64,000 nucleotides of DNA from Peromyscus leucopus (taxonomy: Eukaryota; Chordata; Mammalia; Rodentia; Cricetidae): the NCBI RefSeq assembly GCF_004664715.2, contig NC_051071.1, positions 33,090,337 to 33,154,336 on the forward strand, written 5' to 3'. Below the pieces are notes generated by a model. It was given only the letters and a program-made list of their open reading frames with translations. It made no database searches and was not told the origin of the DNA. Each line of letters starts with the position of its first letter. Within the stretch, counting starts at the first letter, position 1. Below are positions 24,501 to 35,805 of the stretch, piece after piece. A program made the position numbers and the translations under genes.

Positions 24501-26639
24501 TTTTTAAAAGGAAGTCGTATGCAACCTTATTGCATGAAAGCAGAAATTATGCATAGGAATGCACCCAGAGTCAGAAAATATACAAAAGGAATATACCTTA
24601 GTTAAGATTCAGGATAATAATTGCCCAAACATCCTATCAAGTATAATATTGAAAACACAAAATGTGTATCATAGCTGCTAAGAAAACCAGGCTAAAGGAA
24701 ATAGAGAAAATAATTACTCACTTTAAAAAAATCTGTTCTTCAGAGTGGAAAGAATGCATTTGCAAAATAATTAAAGGGTGGGGGAGATGATATTTAGTAT
24801 AAAAATTTATAATGAGAAAGAGCAAACAGAAATTCTAGTGAATAAAGATTTGACATGGAAAATTCAGAGTCGGTCTCTAAATGGGAATTTTGCACATTAG
24901 AGAGAGCTAGAGGTTCCTTTTATTTTTTCAATAAAATATACCCCACTCCTCTGCTGCTCAGTTTCCATGGTGAAAATCTAGGAGTGACTTTGAAAATTAA
25001 TATACAGGTTTTTGGGGTTTTTTTGGTGTCATTGAAAAATCAAATCTATCATTTAACAAACTGTCTTCCAACCATTCACTCAAGTGACATTTCCTTGGAA
25101 CTTGGGAATTTTCACATTACTTACACCATGGAGCAAGAGATAAAAGAGTAAAGCGGTGCTTTGTAATGGGGCCTGCCAAGAATCCAGCAAGGGACCATGT
25201 GCTGGGGACTCCAGGAATGCCAAGGGAGAGAGCCTCATGGGAAGTGATGGAAGAATACATCCTGAAAGAAGAGAAGGATCTGGCCTGGGAGACTTAGACG
25301 GGGAGAGCAGGGCAGAAATTGTGTGACAGCTAGTGAGCCAGACTGTGTAGAGGCCCGGAAAGAAGAAAGCATGACCAATTTGTTGAAAATTCTGGTGGCT
25401 TCCCTGCTCCAGCGGCTGGCAGCATCTCTCTTCCCATCAGTACCATTGTCCATTCCTACCTGCACAGTGGCAGAGCTGTGCCATGAAACACTCAGATGCT
25501 CCAGCGGGCTGCCTCAGTTCAACTTCCTAGTTCGGCCATTTGGTATGCAAAGCTGGGTGACTACTTCACTTACGTATCCTGTCCACAGCTCATTTTCTCC
25601 TGAGGATGGTGACCATGGACAGGGCTCTTGTGAGACATCTAGACTTCTAGGTTGGGAGCTCTGTGGCACAGGATCTGGTACACAGCCAGCACCACACTGA
25701 AGTGGTAACTTGAGGGCACCCCCCACCCCCAAGTGTTCTTGCATTCGCAGTCAGGAAAGATGGTTAGCCCCTCTTCTACCTTCACAGTCTTCATAGGCTA
25801 AAAATGCAGGACCGTAGAATGTAGTGACTTGGAGGGGCTTGACTACACAGTGGACGTTAAATCATTTCCATATAATTGGGAGAGGTAGGGGAGGAGAGTT
25901 AGAAGGGAATTTTGGCCTTTGTTAATCTATATCCAAAGCAGCTAACAGATGTCACCAAGAGTCTGTCTGAGATCTCACCAAAGGATTAGTCACAGAGTCT
26001 GGAATAGGCTCCAGAGTCCCTGATCCCCATGCAGGCCAGCTGAGGACATGGCATGGAATGCAGTCTTTCTGAGAGGGGGCATCTATAGCTTCTTCTGGTC
26101 CCTGATGAGAGATAATGCAGTGGTGAAGGGCAGCTATGTGGGGTCTGTGCATAGCACTATATCAAACCCACAGTCCACAGGTACAGCTACCCATCATAGA
26201 GCCTGCGGAACTCAAGTAGAGCTGGTTCTGAATGCAGAGTTCAAAGGTTTTGGGATACAGCTCCAGGTGCTCTGGCTGCGTACACACATGCTTCCTACCT
26301 TTCTGGGCAGATTTTGGGTTTCCTCTGAGCAGACACAGTGTTTCATGACTGTTATGACTCTGAGGGTGATGGATGAGTTGGTGGAGAGCCCAGTTGATTC
26401 TGGCCTTTGCCAGGTCTGGTTTTGGTTCCAGGTCCTCTAGGCTATGAAGTGGATATTCTCTTTCAATCCAGAACCAGGATTCTGCCAGAACTTCTCATCA
26501 CTAAATAGTTCTCCCAGCCCAGCAGCCAGGTTGGAAAAGACCCACTGTCTCACCTATCCTGGCTCCTCACTGGGAATGGTGACCATGAAACCTGCTAAAT
26601 GCTCAGATGGCTTCCCTATGTCCCATCTTCTGGTGTAAG

Positions 26640-26905
26640 TTCTGTTTTCTGTGTAGTGGAAACTTCTGCCCTTGCCTTTGATTTTCTTGTTTCCATCTTT
26701 GCCTAATCTACTCATGGATCAACTTTCACACAAAGCCTTCTTCTGAATGATTTCTCTCCCTAAGGTATTTTGGCTTTCTTCTGGAAACTTGCATCATAGT
26801 ATTTATCACTCTGCAGTGTCTTCTTTTTATGAGTCTCACCCCTTAGGGATGAATTTCTTAGTGGCAGAGGATTGGCTTTTTCTTTGTATTTTCGGTGTCT
26901 AGAAA
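26640..26905 (+). repeat. L2 3'-end remnant
   Basis: The text 'gcatcatagtatttatcact' followed by 'tcttagtggcagaggattgg' resembles the L2 tail region. Diverged. Confidence 0.4.
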
Positions 26906-27689
26906 TGTGTGAGTGAAATGGAACACCGCTCCACCACATAGAAGAGTGAGCCTGGCCAAAACCTATTGTATTTCAGCAGGTGCAAGGCTTGTACACAAAG
27001 CATGGTGGATACAAAACAGAACCCATGGGCCTGGAGTACATTGGCAGCTAGAGAGTCCAAAGCATCAACTCAGTGCTGGGAAGGGAACCCTGGTGAGGAG
27101 ATAATGTATCAGGGGCAAAGTGGCCACCACTTTCTCAGGATTCTGGAGTACAATGCTCATTTTGTGAATGAAACCAGATATGGTGCCAGTGACTTGACTG
27201 TTGGAATTCTATATTAAACTGGTGTGAACGCTGTAACTCTTTCAGGACAAATATGGAGGCTCTTAGTATTGTATAGGTAAGACATGTTGTCTAAAACACT
27301 TAACATTTAAAAATAAAAACAATTTATATTACAACAAAAACAATACCCGAACACACGCCACTTTAAATAGAGAATTTGTAAGACCTGCATTACAGCACTG
27401 AGTTGAATTTCTCCAGATGACTTTATAGCCATGGCTATTTGCCTCAAGTGGCACACTGACTCTCTTAGGAGGAGTTGAGTCCAGGGTGAACACACAGAAG
27501 CAGTGAACTCAAACAATGCCACCTTAGAAAGTGGACGCATGTGCAGACTGAGTACTGCCCGAACATTAAGGGATAAGGACATGGCTTCCTTTGAGTTATT
27601 AACTCTAAGAGTTACAACTGTGTGAGCAAACTCAACCCTATCTAAGTGCAGGTTTGATGCTTTGTGAAGTATTATTAGTTAAGCCACAA

Positions 27690-27881
27690 TTTCTTCTTCT
27701 TCTTCTTCTTCTTCTTCTTCTTCTTCTTCTTCTTCTTCTTCTTCTTCTTCTTCTTCTTCTTCTTCTTCTTCTTCTTCTTCTTCTCCTTCTCCTCCTTCTC
27801 CTTCTCCTTCTCCTTCTCCTTCTCCTTCTCCTTCTTCTCCTCCTTCTCCTTCTCCTCCTCCTCCTTTTTCTTCTTCTTCTT

Positions 27882-27953
<72 letters not shown>
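27690..27953. repeat. Composite (TTC)n-(CCT/TTC)n-(CTA)n-(CA)n array
   Basis: About 95 bp of pure TTC, then about 85 bp of mixed CTC/CTT units, a short TTC run, about 11 CTA units (27882-27915) and about 19 CA units. The minus (transcribed-sense) strand carries a polypurine GAA/GGA tract of roughly 190 nt. Long Leu-, Arg- or Glu-repeat open frames here are artefacts of the repeat. Confidence 0.97.
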
Positions 27954-27955
<2 letters not shown>

Positions 27956-28017
27956 AAACACATCACAGAGATGGGGGGAGCACAGAATATACATCTGTGC
28001 TATGTATACCTGGCTTT

Positions 28018-28048
28018 ACTAATTAATTAATTAACTAACTAATTATTA
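28018..28048. repeat. TTAA/AATT short simple repeat
   Basis: An imperfect AATT/AACT tetranucleotide run. Confidence 0.85.
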
Positions 28049-28049
28049 G

Positions 28050-28277
28050 CACTTGAAATTGAATCCAGGACCCCTCATATGCTAGTAAAACACTCTACCA
28101 TTGAACAATACACACAGGTCTTTTACTATGATTTTTATTTTAATTTGAGATAGAATATCATTAAGTTCCCAAGGACAGCCTTGAGCTTTCTCTATAGCCC
28201 ACGCAGCCTTGAACTTACCATCCTCCTACCTCTGCCTCCTAAGTAGCTGGGATTATGGCCTGTGTTACCCAGCTTGG
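28050..28277 (-). mobile_element. B4-like SINE (ID + old B1), antisense
   Basis: Begins with a reversed ID-like part ('ttgaatccaggacccctcat', 'ctctaccattgaac') and continues with a diverged reversed B1 ('cctcctacctctgcctccta', 'agctgggattatggcc'). It ends about 120 bp from the coding exon at 28397. Confidence 0.6.
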
Positions 28278-28396
28278 CTTATACTTCATTTAACCCTTTG
28301 GTTTAGGATACATTAAACAACAAACAAACACACACAAAAAGCTCCAATTCTTTTCCCAAATTCAACAAAGTAATAGAATCATTCAATCAGTCTTAC

Positions 28397-28480
28397 CCTG
28401 AGGTAGTTGAGGGTGAAGTTTGTTAGACCCATCCTGGTGATATTTTTGGACAGCTGATCCAGGACCTGAGGATCTTGTGC
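28397..28480 (-). CDS. Ldb2: Ldb2 internal coding exon (probably exon 5), end of dimerisation region
   Basis: An 84-bp, 28-codon exon in phase 0 at both ends. The minus-strand acceptor follows a pyrimidine tract (ctctcccccatcctctatttag) and the donor is GTAAGA. The peptide is AQDPQVLDQLSKNITRMG followed by LTNFTLNYLR, about residues 178-205 of LDB2 by recall. LDB1 is remembered with QMLDQL and TRCGLSNSTLNYLR, so V, M, T and F here support LDB2. It joins cleanly after ...SILAMH of the preceding exon and should be followed by an exon beginning LCVILEPMQEL, which I did not find anywhere to the left; that intron must exceed 28 kb. The frame is too short for a length-filtered ORF search, so the exon is visible only through its homology and splice sites. 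A long simple-repeat tract (27690-27953) lies about 445 bp beyond the donor. Confidence 0.96.
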
Positions 28481-28955
28481 CTAAATAGAGGATGGGGGAG
28501 AGGGAAATGACATATTTCACTCCTATGAGATGGTCTCATGAAAACATTAGAATATGTTGCTGCTGCTGAGACATGCACTCTTGACACCGTTGATATTTTT
28601 TTGGAGGGACAGATTGCTGGAGACAATTTAATTTACTTTTGGAAGTCACTTGCATCTAGTCCTCAAGAACTCTTTGAGATCATTTCTGCAAGATTAGGAA
28701 GCCAAACTGCCTCAGATGTGCATTGGATCCAGGGGAAAAAGATGTTGCTTTCTATGTGAGAGACCCTGGCCCTATGTCTTCAGATGGGAAGTCACTGAGC
28801 TCTGCTGGAAGGACTCTAGTCAGAACCAGAGGAAGAGATGCCTCCGAACTTGGCAAAGCTATGCTTGCTCCCTGCTGAGACAGGGTGTAGGACCCATTCA
28901 AAAACCTGCAGCTACCACAAAAATATATGATATAATAATATATCATGCCAAAATC

Positions 28956-28958
<3 letters not shown>

Positions 28959-29005
<47 letters not shown>
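28959..29005. repeat. (GT)23 microsatellite
   Basis: An uninterrupted GT run in the 2.3-kb intron. Confidence 0.98.
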
Positions 29006-29009
<4 letters not shown>

Positions 29010-29629
29010 TCTCTCTCCACTCTTGTGTGTGGAGAAAGAACTTTAGCTTTCTTTCCCACTCGGTTAAAATCAATGTCCTCAATGCTTTTCATCCTATAGG
29101 ATGATCACATTTATCAAAGTATCATGGGATGTAAAATGGCCCAGATCACCCCAAATGTTATATTTGGCCAGGGCCCCAACAAAAAAAAAAAATTCCTTCT
29201 GCACTGCATTTGAAAGTGAGTTACTCGGTTGATCCTCCTCATTCTGCTTCTATCTCATCAAATTGGTGCCATGCATAGGGAGCCTTTTCTCCATGTCTGT
29301 GCTCATGAAACCACATCAGGTATAACTAACAGAACCTTAGTTTTGTCTGTGTTTTTTATTCAGTGATAGTCTCATTCTTATTTGTAATCATGGATAAAAA
29401 TATAGATGAAAATGACCATGCAGTAACAGTTTCCAGTCAATTTTGAAATAGAGTCTTTATGGACAATGAGCCTCGGTGGGAAGATCTGGCCCTATGTAGA
29501 CCCACTAAGTTGTGTCATGGCTAACAACAAGCAGCTTGCATTGTAATTGGACAGCAACCAATGATGGAAGAATGCTTTTCCACCATTTCTGCTGCTGCTG
29601 AGAACAGATCACCAACACCGACTGAAGTC

Positions 29630-29830
29630 CTATTATGATCCAAGCATCATTCTGAGTGCTTTTCAGTCATTAATTCTTGATTCTCAAGCTGATTTTCCAA
29701 GGCACACTCACAACCACACCAGTGTATAGATGAGGGACTAGAAGTCCAGAGATATCATACCAATTGTCCAAAGGCACTCATGAACAGGAATATAATCTTG
29801 AGTTCTCAATATATGGCCTCAGCTCTCATC
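29630..29830 (+). repeat. MIR-like remnant
   Basis: Resembles MIR in order: 'ccaagcatcattctgagtgc', 'gtgtatagatgagggactag', 'ccaattgtccaaaggcactc'. Diverged. Confidence 0.5.
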
Positions 29831-30791
29831 CACACACTTCTGATGCCTTTTGGTGTATTTTGAGAAAAAAATAATGGATAAACCAGACTTCTTCCAGAAT
29901 AGTGGAAGGTGTGAAACTGGCTTTGAAAGTTCTAAAGGACTTGAAACATGGTAAATCCAAAGAAGTGGAAATAGGTGTGCTACAGCAGAAGGCTTGGGGT
30001 CACCAGAAAGGGCAGAGACAGGGTATATAGGAGGAAAGAGAAGGTGAGATCAGAGGTCTAGAGAGACAGCATGAGGTCCAAAGGCTGGGTGACAGAGTTT
30101 TGAACTCAGAACCAGGTAGGTCACAATCTTATTTTGCCATATTTGGATTGAAAGACACACTGGGCTTTTTCCTTCCATACTTTGGAAATAAAAATAATAA
30201 TAAGTCAACCCTTGAGTGACAGTTATAAATTAAATTTTCAGCACAAGTCCTGGTTTGGTAAATTCTATAAATGGTATCTGAAGTTATTTTGTTCACTTTT
30301 GATTTCTCAGGGCCAAGAATAAATCAGGCTCATGAAGTCTGATTCTGTTGCATCCTGCTCCCCCCATTCCATCCAAGCATCATAGTTAGGAAGAGCCGAT
30401 AGATCCAGAGTATAGGGGCCTCACTTCCGGTAAGATGGTTCTAATCAGAACTGGAAGCTGCTCTCCTTCCTGTTTTAGTTCACATTCTCATTACAGGTAA
30501 CAGGTTCATACACCCAGGTAGAAAAGTATCTTGTATAGAGCTACTGCAACTGAAGAAAATAGAAACCATTCATCAGGGGAACCCCACTAACATATAAAAA
30601 CCTCTTACAAATGGAAACAACGAAGGCAAATAAGAGCTTGTGCATTCAAATGGTTGAGAGGAAGACTCAATACTTAGAACTAATTGTGTAATAATGGCAG
30701 GACTTTGTTCAGACAGAACTGGGTTTCCTTGCTGAGTAAGATGCAGTGGGAATAAGAAGGAAGGAGATAAAATAGAAATGATATTACTTAC

Positions 30792-30914
30792 GTGCATGGC
30801 TAGTATGCTTCTGGGGACCAGCTCCCTGTACTGTCTAATGGTAAAGTGCCATGTTTTTATTCTCATGAGGTCATCAAACGTGAACTCCAAGATCAGCCTG
30901 CCTTCTGTGCATAC
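30792..30914 (-). CDS. Ldb2: Ldb2 internal coding exon (probably exon 4), dimerisation domain
   Basis: This exon follows the 37880-38052 exon in the same transcript. It is 123 bp, exactly 41 codons, in phase 0 at both ends. On the minus strand the acceptor reads ...gtttgtcacccccag and the donor is a near-perfect GTAAGTAA. The peptide runs VCTEGRLILEFTFDDLMRIK, TWHFTIRQYRELVPRSILAMH. It continues the LDB core fold used for dimerisation (about residues 137-177 by recall). The paralogue LDB1 is remembered as VCVEGRLYLEFMFDDMMRIK with HFSIRQHRELIP, so every distinguishing position here is LDB2-like. There are no frameshifts or stops in the exon, and an open frame runs on past the donor only into intron sequence. 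Splicing out the exon would keep the frame but remove 41 core residues, so skipping would probably be disabling (inference). Confidence 0.97.
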
Positions 30915-31439
30915 CTGGGGGTGACAAACAACACACTCATTTGCTATGCAATTCATACAAGCAATGGTTTGTAGCTTGCATCCATCAACAACTCAATATA
31001 GTGTCTGTTGAGGTCCTTGGGCAGTGTCTCCATGGTACACAGGGACAAGTATCAGCTCTAGGGTTAGAATAAACAGGTTCAGGAGATTGTTCAGTTCCTT
31101 GCTAGCCACAAGTACCAGACACCAATGAAACTTTACATGCTTCTGATTTTTCATCTGGAAACATGGGGCCTAAATCCATCTTCTAGTGACATTAGTTCAA
31201 AACCAACTAGTACACAGTTTGGTTTTCTCACCACCTTTCATTGTGCCCCCCAATCCACTCCTCTGTTTTTGTTCAGAAAGGGGCAGGCCTCCCATGGGTA
31301 TCACAAAGCATGTCATATCAAGTTGCAGAAAGACTAAGCATCTCTCCTTTGTATTAAGACTGGCAAGGCAACCAAGAGCCAGTCAAAGCATTGGGGACAG
31401 CCCCTGCTCCCACTGCTAGGAGTTCCACAAGTAGACCAA

Positions 31440-31900
31440 ATTATGCAACTGTCACATATATGTAGATGGCCTAGGTCAGCCCCATGCAGGCTCCCTGGTT
31501 GCTGGTTCAGACTCTGTGAGTTCCTATGAGTCCAGGTTAGTTGATTCTGTGGGTTTTCTTGTGATGTCCTTGACCCCTCTGGATCCTACAATCCTTCCTG
31601 CCTCTCTTCAGCAGGACTCCCCAAACTCAGCCTAATATTTGGCCATGGATCTCTGCATCTGTTTCCATCAGTTACTGGATGAAAGCTCTGATGACAATTG
31701 AGATAGTCACCAATCTGATCATAGGAGATGGCTAGTTCAGGCTACATATCCTATTTATTAACTGGGGTCTTCCTTATAGATTCATGGGAGTTTCCCTTGC
31801 ATTAGGTTTCAACCTGACCTAGATATATCCCCCAAATCCTTGGTTGCCCTAATTTGGGAGAAAGTTTCCCTTAAGATAACTCATGCTCAAGCGTGAGTTA
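31440..31900. mobile_element. Unclassified rodent interspersed repeat
   Basis: Text such as 'gctccctggttgctggttca', 'gtgatgtccttgacccctct' and 'cagcaggactccccaaactc' looks familiar as dispersed rodent sequence of retroelement type. I cannot assign the family or orientation. Confidence 0.4.
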
Positions 31901-34296
31901 CTACAGAGTTACCCATCAAGAGTACATCTTCCTTTCTAAAGAGGAACTCCAAGCGTTAGTATGCAACACAATGCACCTGTACCAGTCACCGATACATAGA
32001 AAATATAGGGTTGTTTAAGAAAATACACTATACACATCAACAATGGCAAGTCCTTTTTTTATATTACATGAATGGATGGCTAGTCTCTCACCTTCCTAAG
32101 AACACATGTGATTAATAAAACATAACAGAATGCTAGAGTGTCTCTCTTCCCTTACAATCAATGACAAAGGCATTTTTAACTTTTCATATTCATATGGTTC
32201 TTAGCACAATGACTTTGAAGAGAAGAAAATAATACAAAGCAACACACACTATTGTCCTGTTTCAACTATGAGACTGTAAGTGGGGGATAACACAAATAGT
32301 TACAACTAGTTAATAAACCCATATTAGTTTTGGGGAAGGAGTAACATAGTGCGTGGAGGCTTTGAAAACAGATGTTACTAGATTTGAATTTTGACTCTAC
32401 TTTTCTCATTCTGGAACTCAGGGAAAATCAAATGTGCCCCACACCATCCAGTTTCCTTATCAACAGAACAGAGGCAGTAACATCATTAGAAAGAGTTATT
32501 GAGAAAACACATTTCAGGGAATTCTATATGTAGAGTCCTGGCTACTGTGCCTGGTACAAGTGTAAATGGTGGTAAGATGCATCTGAGCAAATAACATAAA
32601 CAGAACCAAAGAGAACAGAGAATTCAATCCTGGTCGCCAGGCTGTACATCCTGAGTTGTAGATCATAAGAAGTATCTCTAGGGATTTGTTGGGAATTCAT
32701 GGGGACCGAGCTTTTAGACTCCATCCATTCTCTCCTTTTGCTGAGTTTCTACTCAGACTTTCTGGGGGAAAGATTTCCTAGGTAACACAAATATGCAAAC
32801 TTCTGAAAAAATATGTAAAAAGTAATCTGTAAATCTATGGTCCAGGAAGATGTGGTTAATAGTTTATATCAAGCTTTCATGAGATATGGCTAATCACTCT
32901 CCTCTTGGAATAATACAATTTTGGAAGTTCTGACCATCACAGGCAATGGTTGGGGGCTTTCCATGTACTCTGATTGGAGGAGATACTTTCCTTATACAAA
33001 CCAAAACTTGTCTGGGAGAAATACCATGGAGAGTTCAATAGGGCATTGCTCAAAAGAGATGCATTTGCCATGTTCATTTTATCAAAGATCTCTGGGAAAC
33101 AGTGAGATAATTATTGATAATCTGGGTGAAGACCTCTACCTCAGATCCAATTAGCAGAACTTGTGAGTAATTTCCGACATGTGGGCACCCTGCCCTAAAA
33201 CTCAGAGAGGGCTTGTCTGCTGAGCCTGGCATCTTAGCTATGAGTGTTATATGAGTAGAAATGGAGATATTGTCAATGTTCCCAAATCATTCTTCCAAGC
33301 ACATCTTAAGCACTAGAATTAATTTATCAAGGTTTTCAAACAAGTATCATGAAGATTAAACCAAAAACTCTTTACCCCCACCATCAGGGTGTTAATTTTA
33401 TATAGGTAACCTGCAGTGACAACTTTCACAGAAGGGAGGTTGTGAGAGTCAACTATCAATGGGAAAACACATATTTATGGGCTATACTCTTTTTTAAAGA
33501 GATGGTATTTTTGGATGGTCAAACAAATATTAACCCATTTAAATGTCTGGGTTATTATTAGTATTGTTGTCGTTGTTATTACTGTTGTTATTAATATTAA
33601 TAAGACATCTAATCTATTTTCTGTCTGCAAAGCACAGGGTCAGGGCAGATGAAGGCTCTGGTTTGCTTCTACCAGAACCAAGTTTCATGATGACAAGATA
33701 AACTTAGAGTCCCGATGGACTGCTTAATTGGAGCATCTGCAGGTCAGCTGTGTCTTCTGTTCACTCTGATGTAGCAAACTAGTTGGGTCTTCTTTTGCAG
33801 ACAAACTGTCTCAGGCCTACAAAATGGAAAATTGCCACAAGTCTTGGGCTCCCTTTGTAGTCAAATGGGTTCACTTTATCCAGGGCACACTATGGGTAAA
33901 GTGCGAGCCCTTAAAACTGTATCTCAGTTCACTATGACAGATTTTTATTAAAGGGAACTAAATGACTTCCAAAAATGAAAGACAGAGGAGAATTTTGGAC
34001 ATTGCTCTTTTTTTTTCGAAGTGTTAATACATACAGCACCATCCTAAGACTTGGAGACCCCCTCCCCTTCCCTGATGGAAGCTAAATGAAACCATAGGTT
34101 TCGAGGATTGTTTTCCATGCAATCATCAGGAAACATAACAGAGGTGCATATGAAGGAATGTATGTCTCCTTTGTTAGGAAATATAAAAAATGAGCATAGC
34201 TAATAAAATGGAAGTAATGTTTTTCTCACTTCAAAAAAATCTGTATATTCTTATTAATGAATACAGTTAATGCAGCTTTTATCTAACATTGGCCTT

Positions 34297-34316
34297 AAAA
34301 AAAAAAAAAAAAAAAA
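34297..34316. repeat. A20 homopolymer
   Basis: A 20-base A run with no attached SINE or L1 body that I can recognise. Confidence 0.97.
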
Positions 34317-34453
34317 CAAACCTGCCTTTCTGTTGGAATCCAAAAATCAAAAGGGTCCCCAATTAAGAAAACATTTTCTGTTGTGCTGAATTCATGTTAC
34401 CGTACTGTGAGCTCTGACATTTTGTTTCTGTGGTAACCAAAATCAGCTGATTA

Positions 34454-34467
34454 GTTGGCATGGCAAC
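34454..34467. promoter_or_regulatory. Candidate RFX-type X-box
   Basis: 'gttggcatggcaac' differs at one position from the perfect palindromic X-box GTTGCCATGGCAAC bound by RFX factors. It lies in the 7-kb intron, away from recognised repeats. Motif match only. Confidence 0.35.
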
Positions 34468-35741
34468 AGAAAAGATGTAATCCCAGCAGACACACTCTAA
34501 TCAATGCCCCCAGCACAGATGGTCTCCGGAGGATCAACAAGAAAGAGGCTGGCAGGCATTCAGTTGATCACGTGCTAGCTTGAGACTAGGCCAGGAACAA
34601 GAAAAGTAAAAAAGAACATTTCTCAAACTACCCGGTAGCTTTTTAACCCTTTGCTGGCTTTCACTAATGAAGTAATATTGACTGTGCTGTTGTATGATTC
34701 AACGGTTCCCACAAAGCTTCTTTGAGACAACGTGTGCATTTTTTCTTAAAGGTGATAATGTTTAGTTTTCTATCTTTACATGTAAATGGCATGGGTGGAA
34801 TAGAGAATTTAGAATACTATTTTAAAAAAATTTTGAATTTTACCTAGAGATATCATATATAAAAAAGTGTATGAAGGAGATATGATCCTTAACACGGAGA
34901 GGAGATATTATATACTATAATGTGATACACAAGGTAAGAATGGGGAAACAATTGTCAAAAATCCAAGTGAGTAGCGTTTGATTAGAGGAAACTTATCTAA
35001 TGTCCTTCCAGGTTATACTTGGTAGTAAATAACTTCATAATAAATAATTTAGAAGAGAAAAAATCCATAAACCCATGATTGCAGAAGTGAGGAAGGTATC
35101 CAGTAGTGTCTATAACTATTGTTTTAATTTGCAAAGCCCAGGAATGTAGCATTTACAGTGCCTTTCTCAGCATCCTCTTCACATCCTTGAATATAACTCA
35201 AGAGTCTTTGACTCCAAAAGGCTCCCGGCATGTTCTTCTGATTATTAAGCCTTGTTTTCTATTTGATTTGAAATTGAAAACATAAAAGAAAGGCTTTATT
35301 ATGTGCATTTAAAAATTCCAATTACATATTTATCCTTAATCTATAATGTTCCTGGTATCAGGAAATTACAAAATGCTCACTGTACCCCTGAGGGATAGTT
35401 AATATCTGTGTTGATTAGGACTGTGGCTGATTCCTGATTCACTAGTTGACCAAATTTTCATAAAAGCAACTCAGTGCCATCGGGTCAATGCTATTTGGGG
35501 AGAAATGGTTATGTGATAGTCTAAATTAGAACAATGTGAGCTGCCGACACATAATGTGCTCAGTAATACCAGGACTAAGACCCAAATGTCAGCAGTGGTT
35601 TTAGAATCCCCTTTCTCTGTGGTACCAAGAAGCCATTGTTTGTTTAAAATAGCCATAGTGTTTTATTACCCGAAACGGAATTATTTTTAATTAACAGAAG
35701 GAAAATTAGGAAGGTTCTTAGAGTAGTATAGCAAACATCAA

Positions 35742-35805
35742 GGGGTGGAGGGAGGGAGGGGGAGAGAGGAAGGAAGGGATGGACGGAGGGAAAGAGAGAG
35801 AAGAA
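35742..35805. repeat. Purine-rich GGGA/GGAA tract
   Basis: About 64 bases almost entirely G and A on the plus strand. Confidence 0.92.

Larger units (their letters stand above)
1..28396 (-). other. Ldb2: Ldb2 intron downstream of the 28397-28480 exon (partial)
   Basis: This is the 5' part of the intron following the AQDPQ... exon; its acceptor lies beyond the left edge. The next expected coding sequence (LCVILEPMQELMSRHKTY) was searched for by eye on the minus strand and not seen. The intron holds many SINEs, MaLR-type LTRs, one L1 insertion, old L2/MIR remnants and microsatellites, listed separately. I recognise nothing in about 1-1545, 2310-5330, 7730-9430, 9535-10325, 12310-15500, 16640-17670, 20000-21000, 21405-21715, 21900-23190, 24500-26630 and 26910-27680, apart from short A/T runs. 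Confidence 0.85.
28481..30791 (-). other. Ldb2: Ldb2 intron (2,311 bp) between the two smaller exons
   Basis: A complete, short intron on the minus strand, donor GTAAGTAA at 30791 and acceptor ...cctctatttag at 28481. It contains a (GT)n array at 28959-29005 and an ancient MIR-like remnant around 29630-29830. I recognise no gene or regulatory structure in the rest (28500-28950, 29010-29620, 29840-30780). Confidence 0.93.

Noticed and set aside
27638..28022. Long frames of polyleucine, polyarginine or polyglutamate
   Set aside because: They are translations of the TTC/CTC/CTA/CA simple repeat on either strand, with no gene context.
28423..28626. 67-codon minus-strand frame overlapping the 84-bp exon
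   Set aside because: It is in a different reading frame from the LDB2 codons.
30573..30791. Extension of the 41-codon exon's frame past its donor
   Set aside because: A GTAAGTAA donor at 30791 and family similarity both end the exon at ...SILAMH. The next LDB2 residues are found at 28480.
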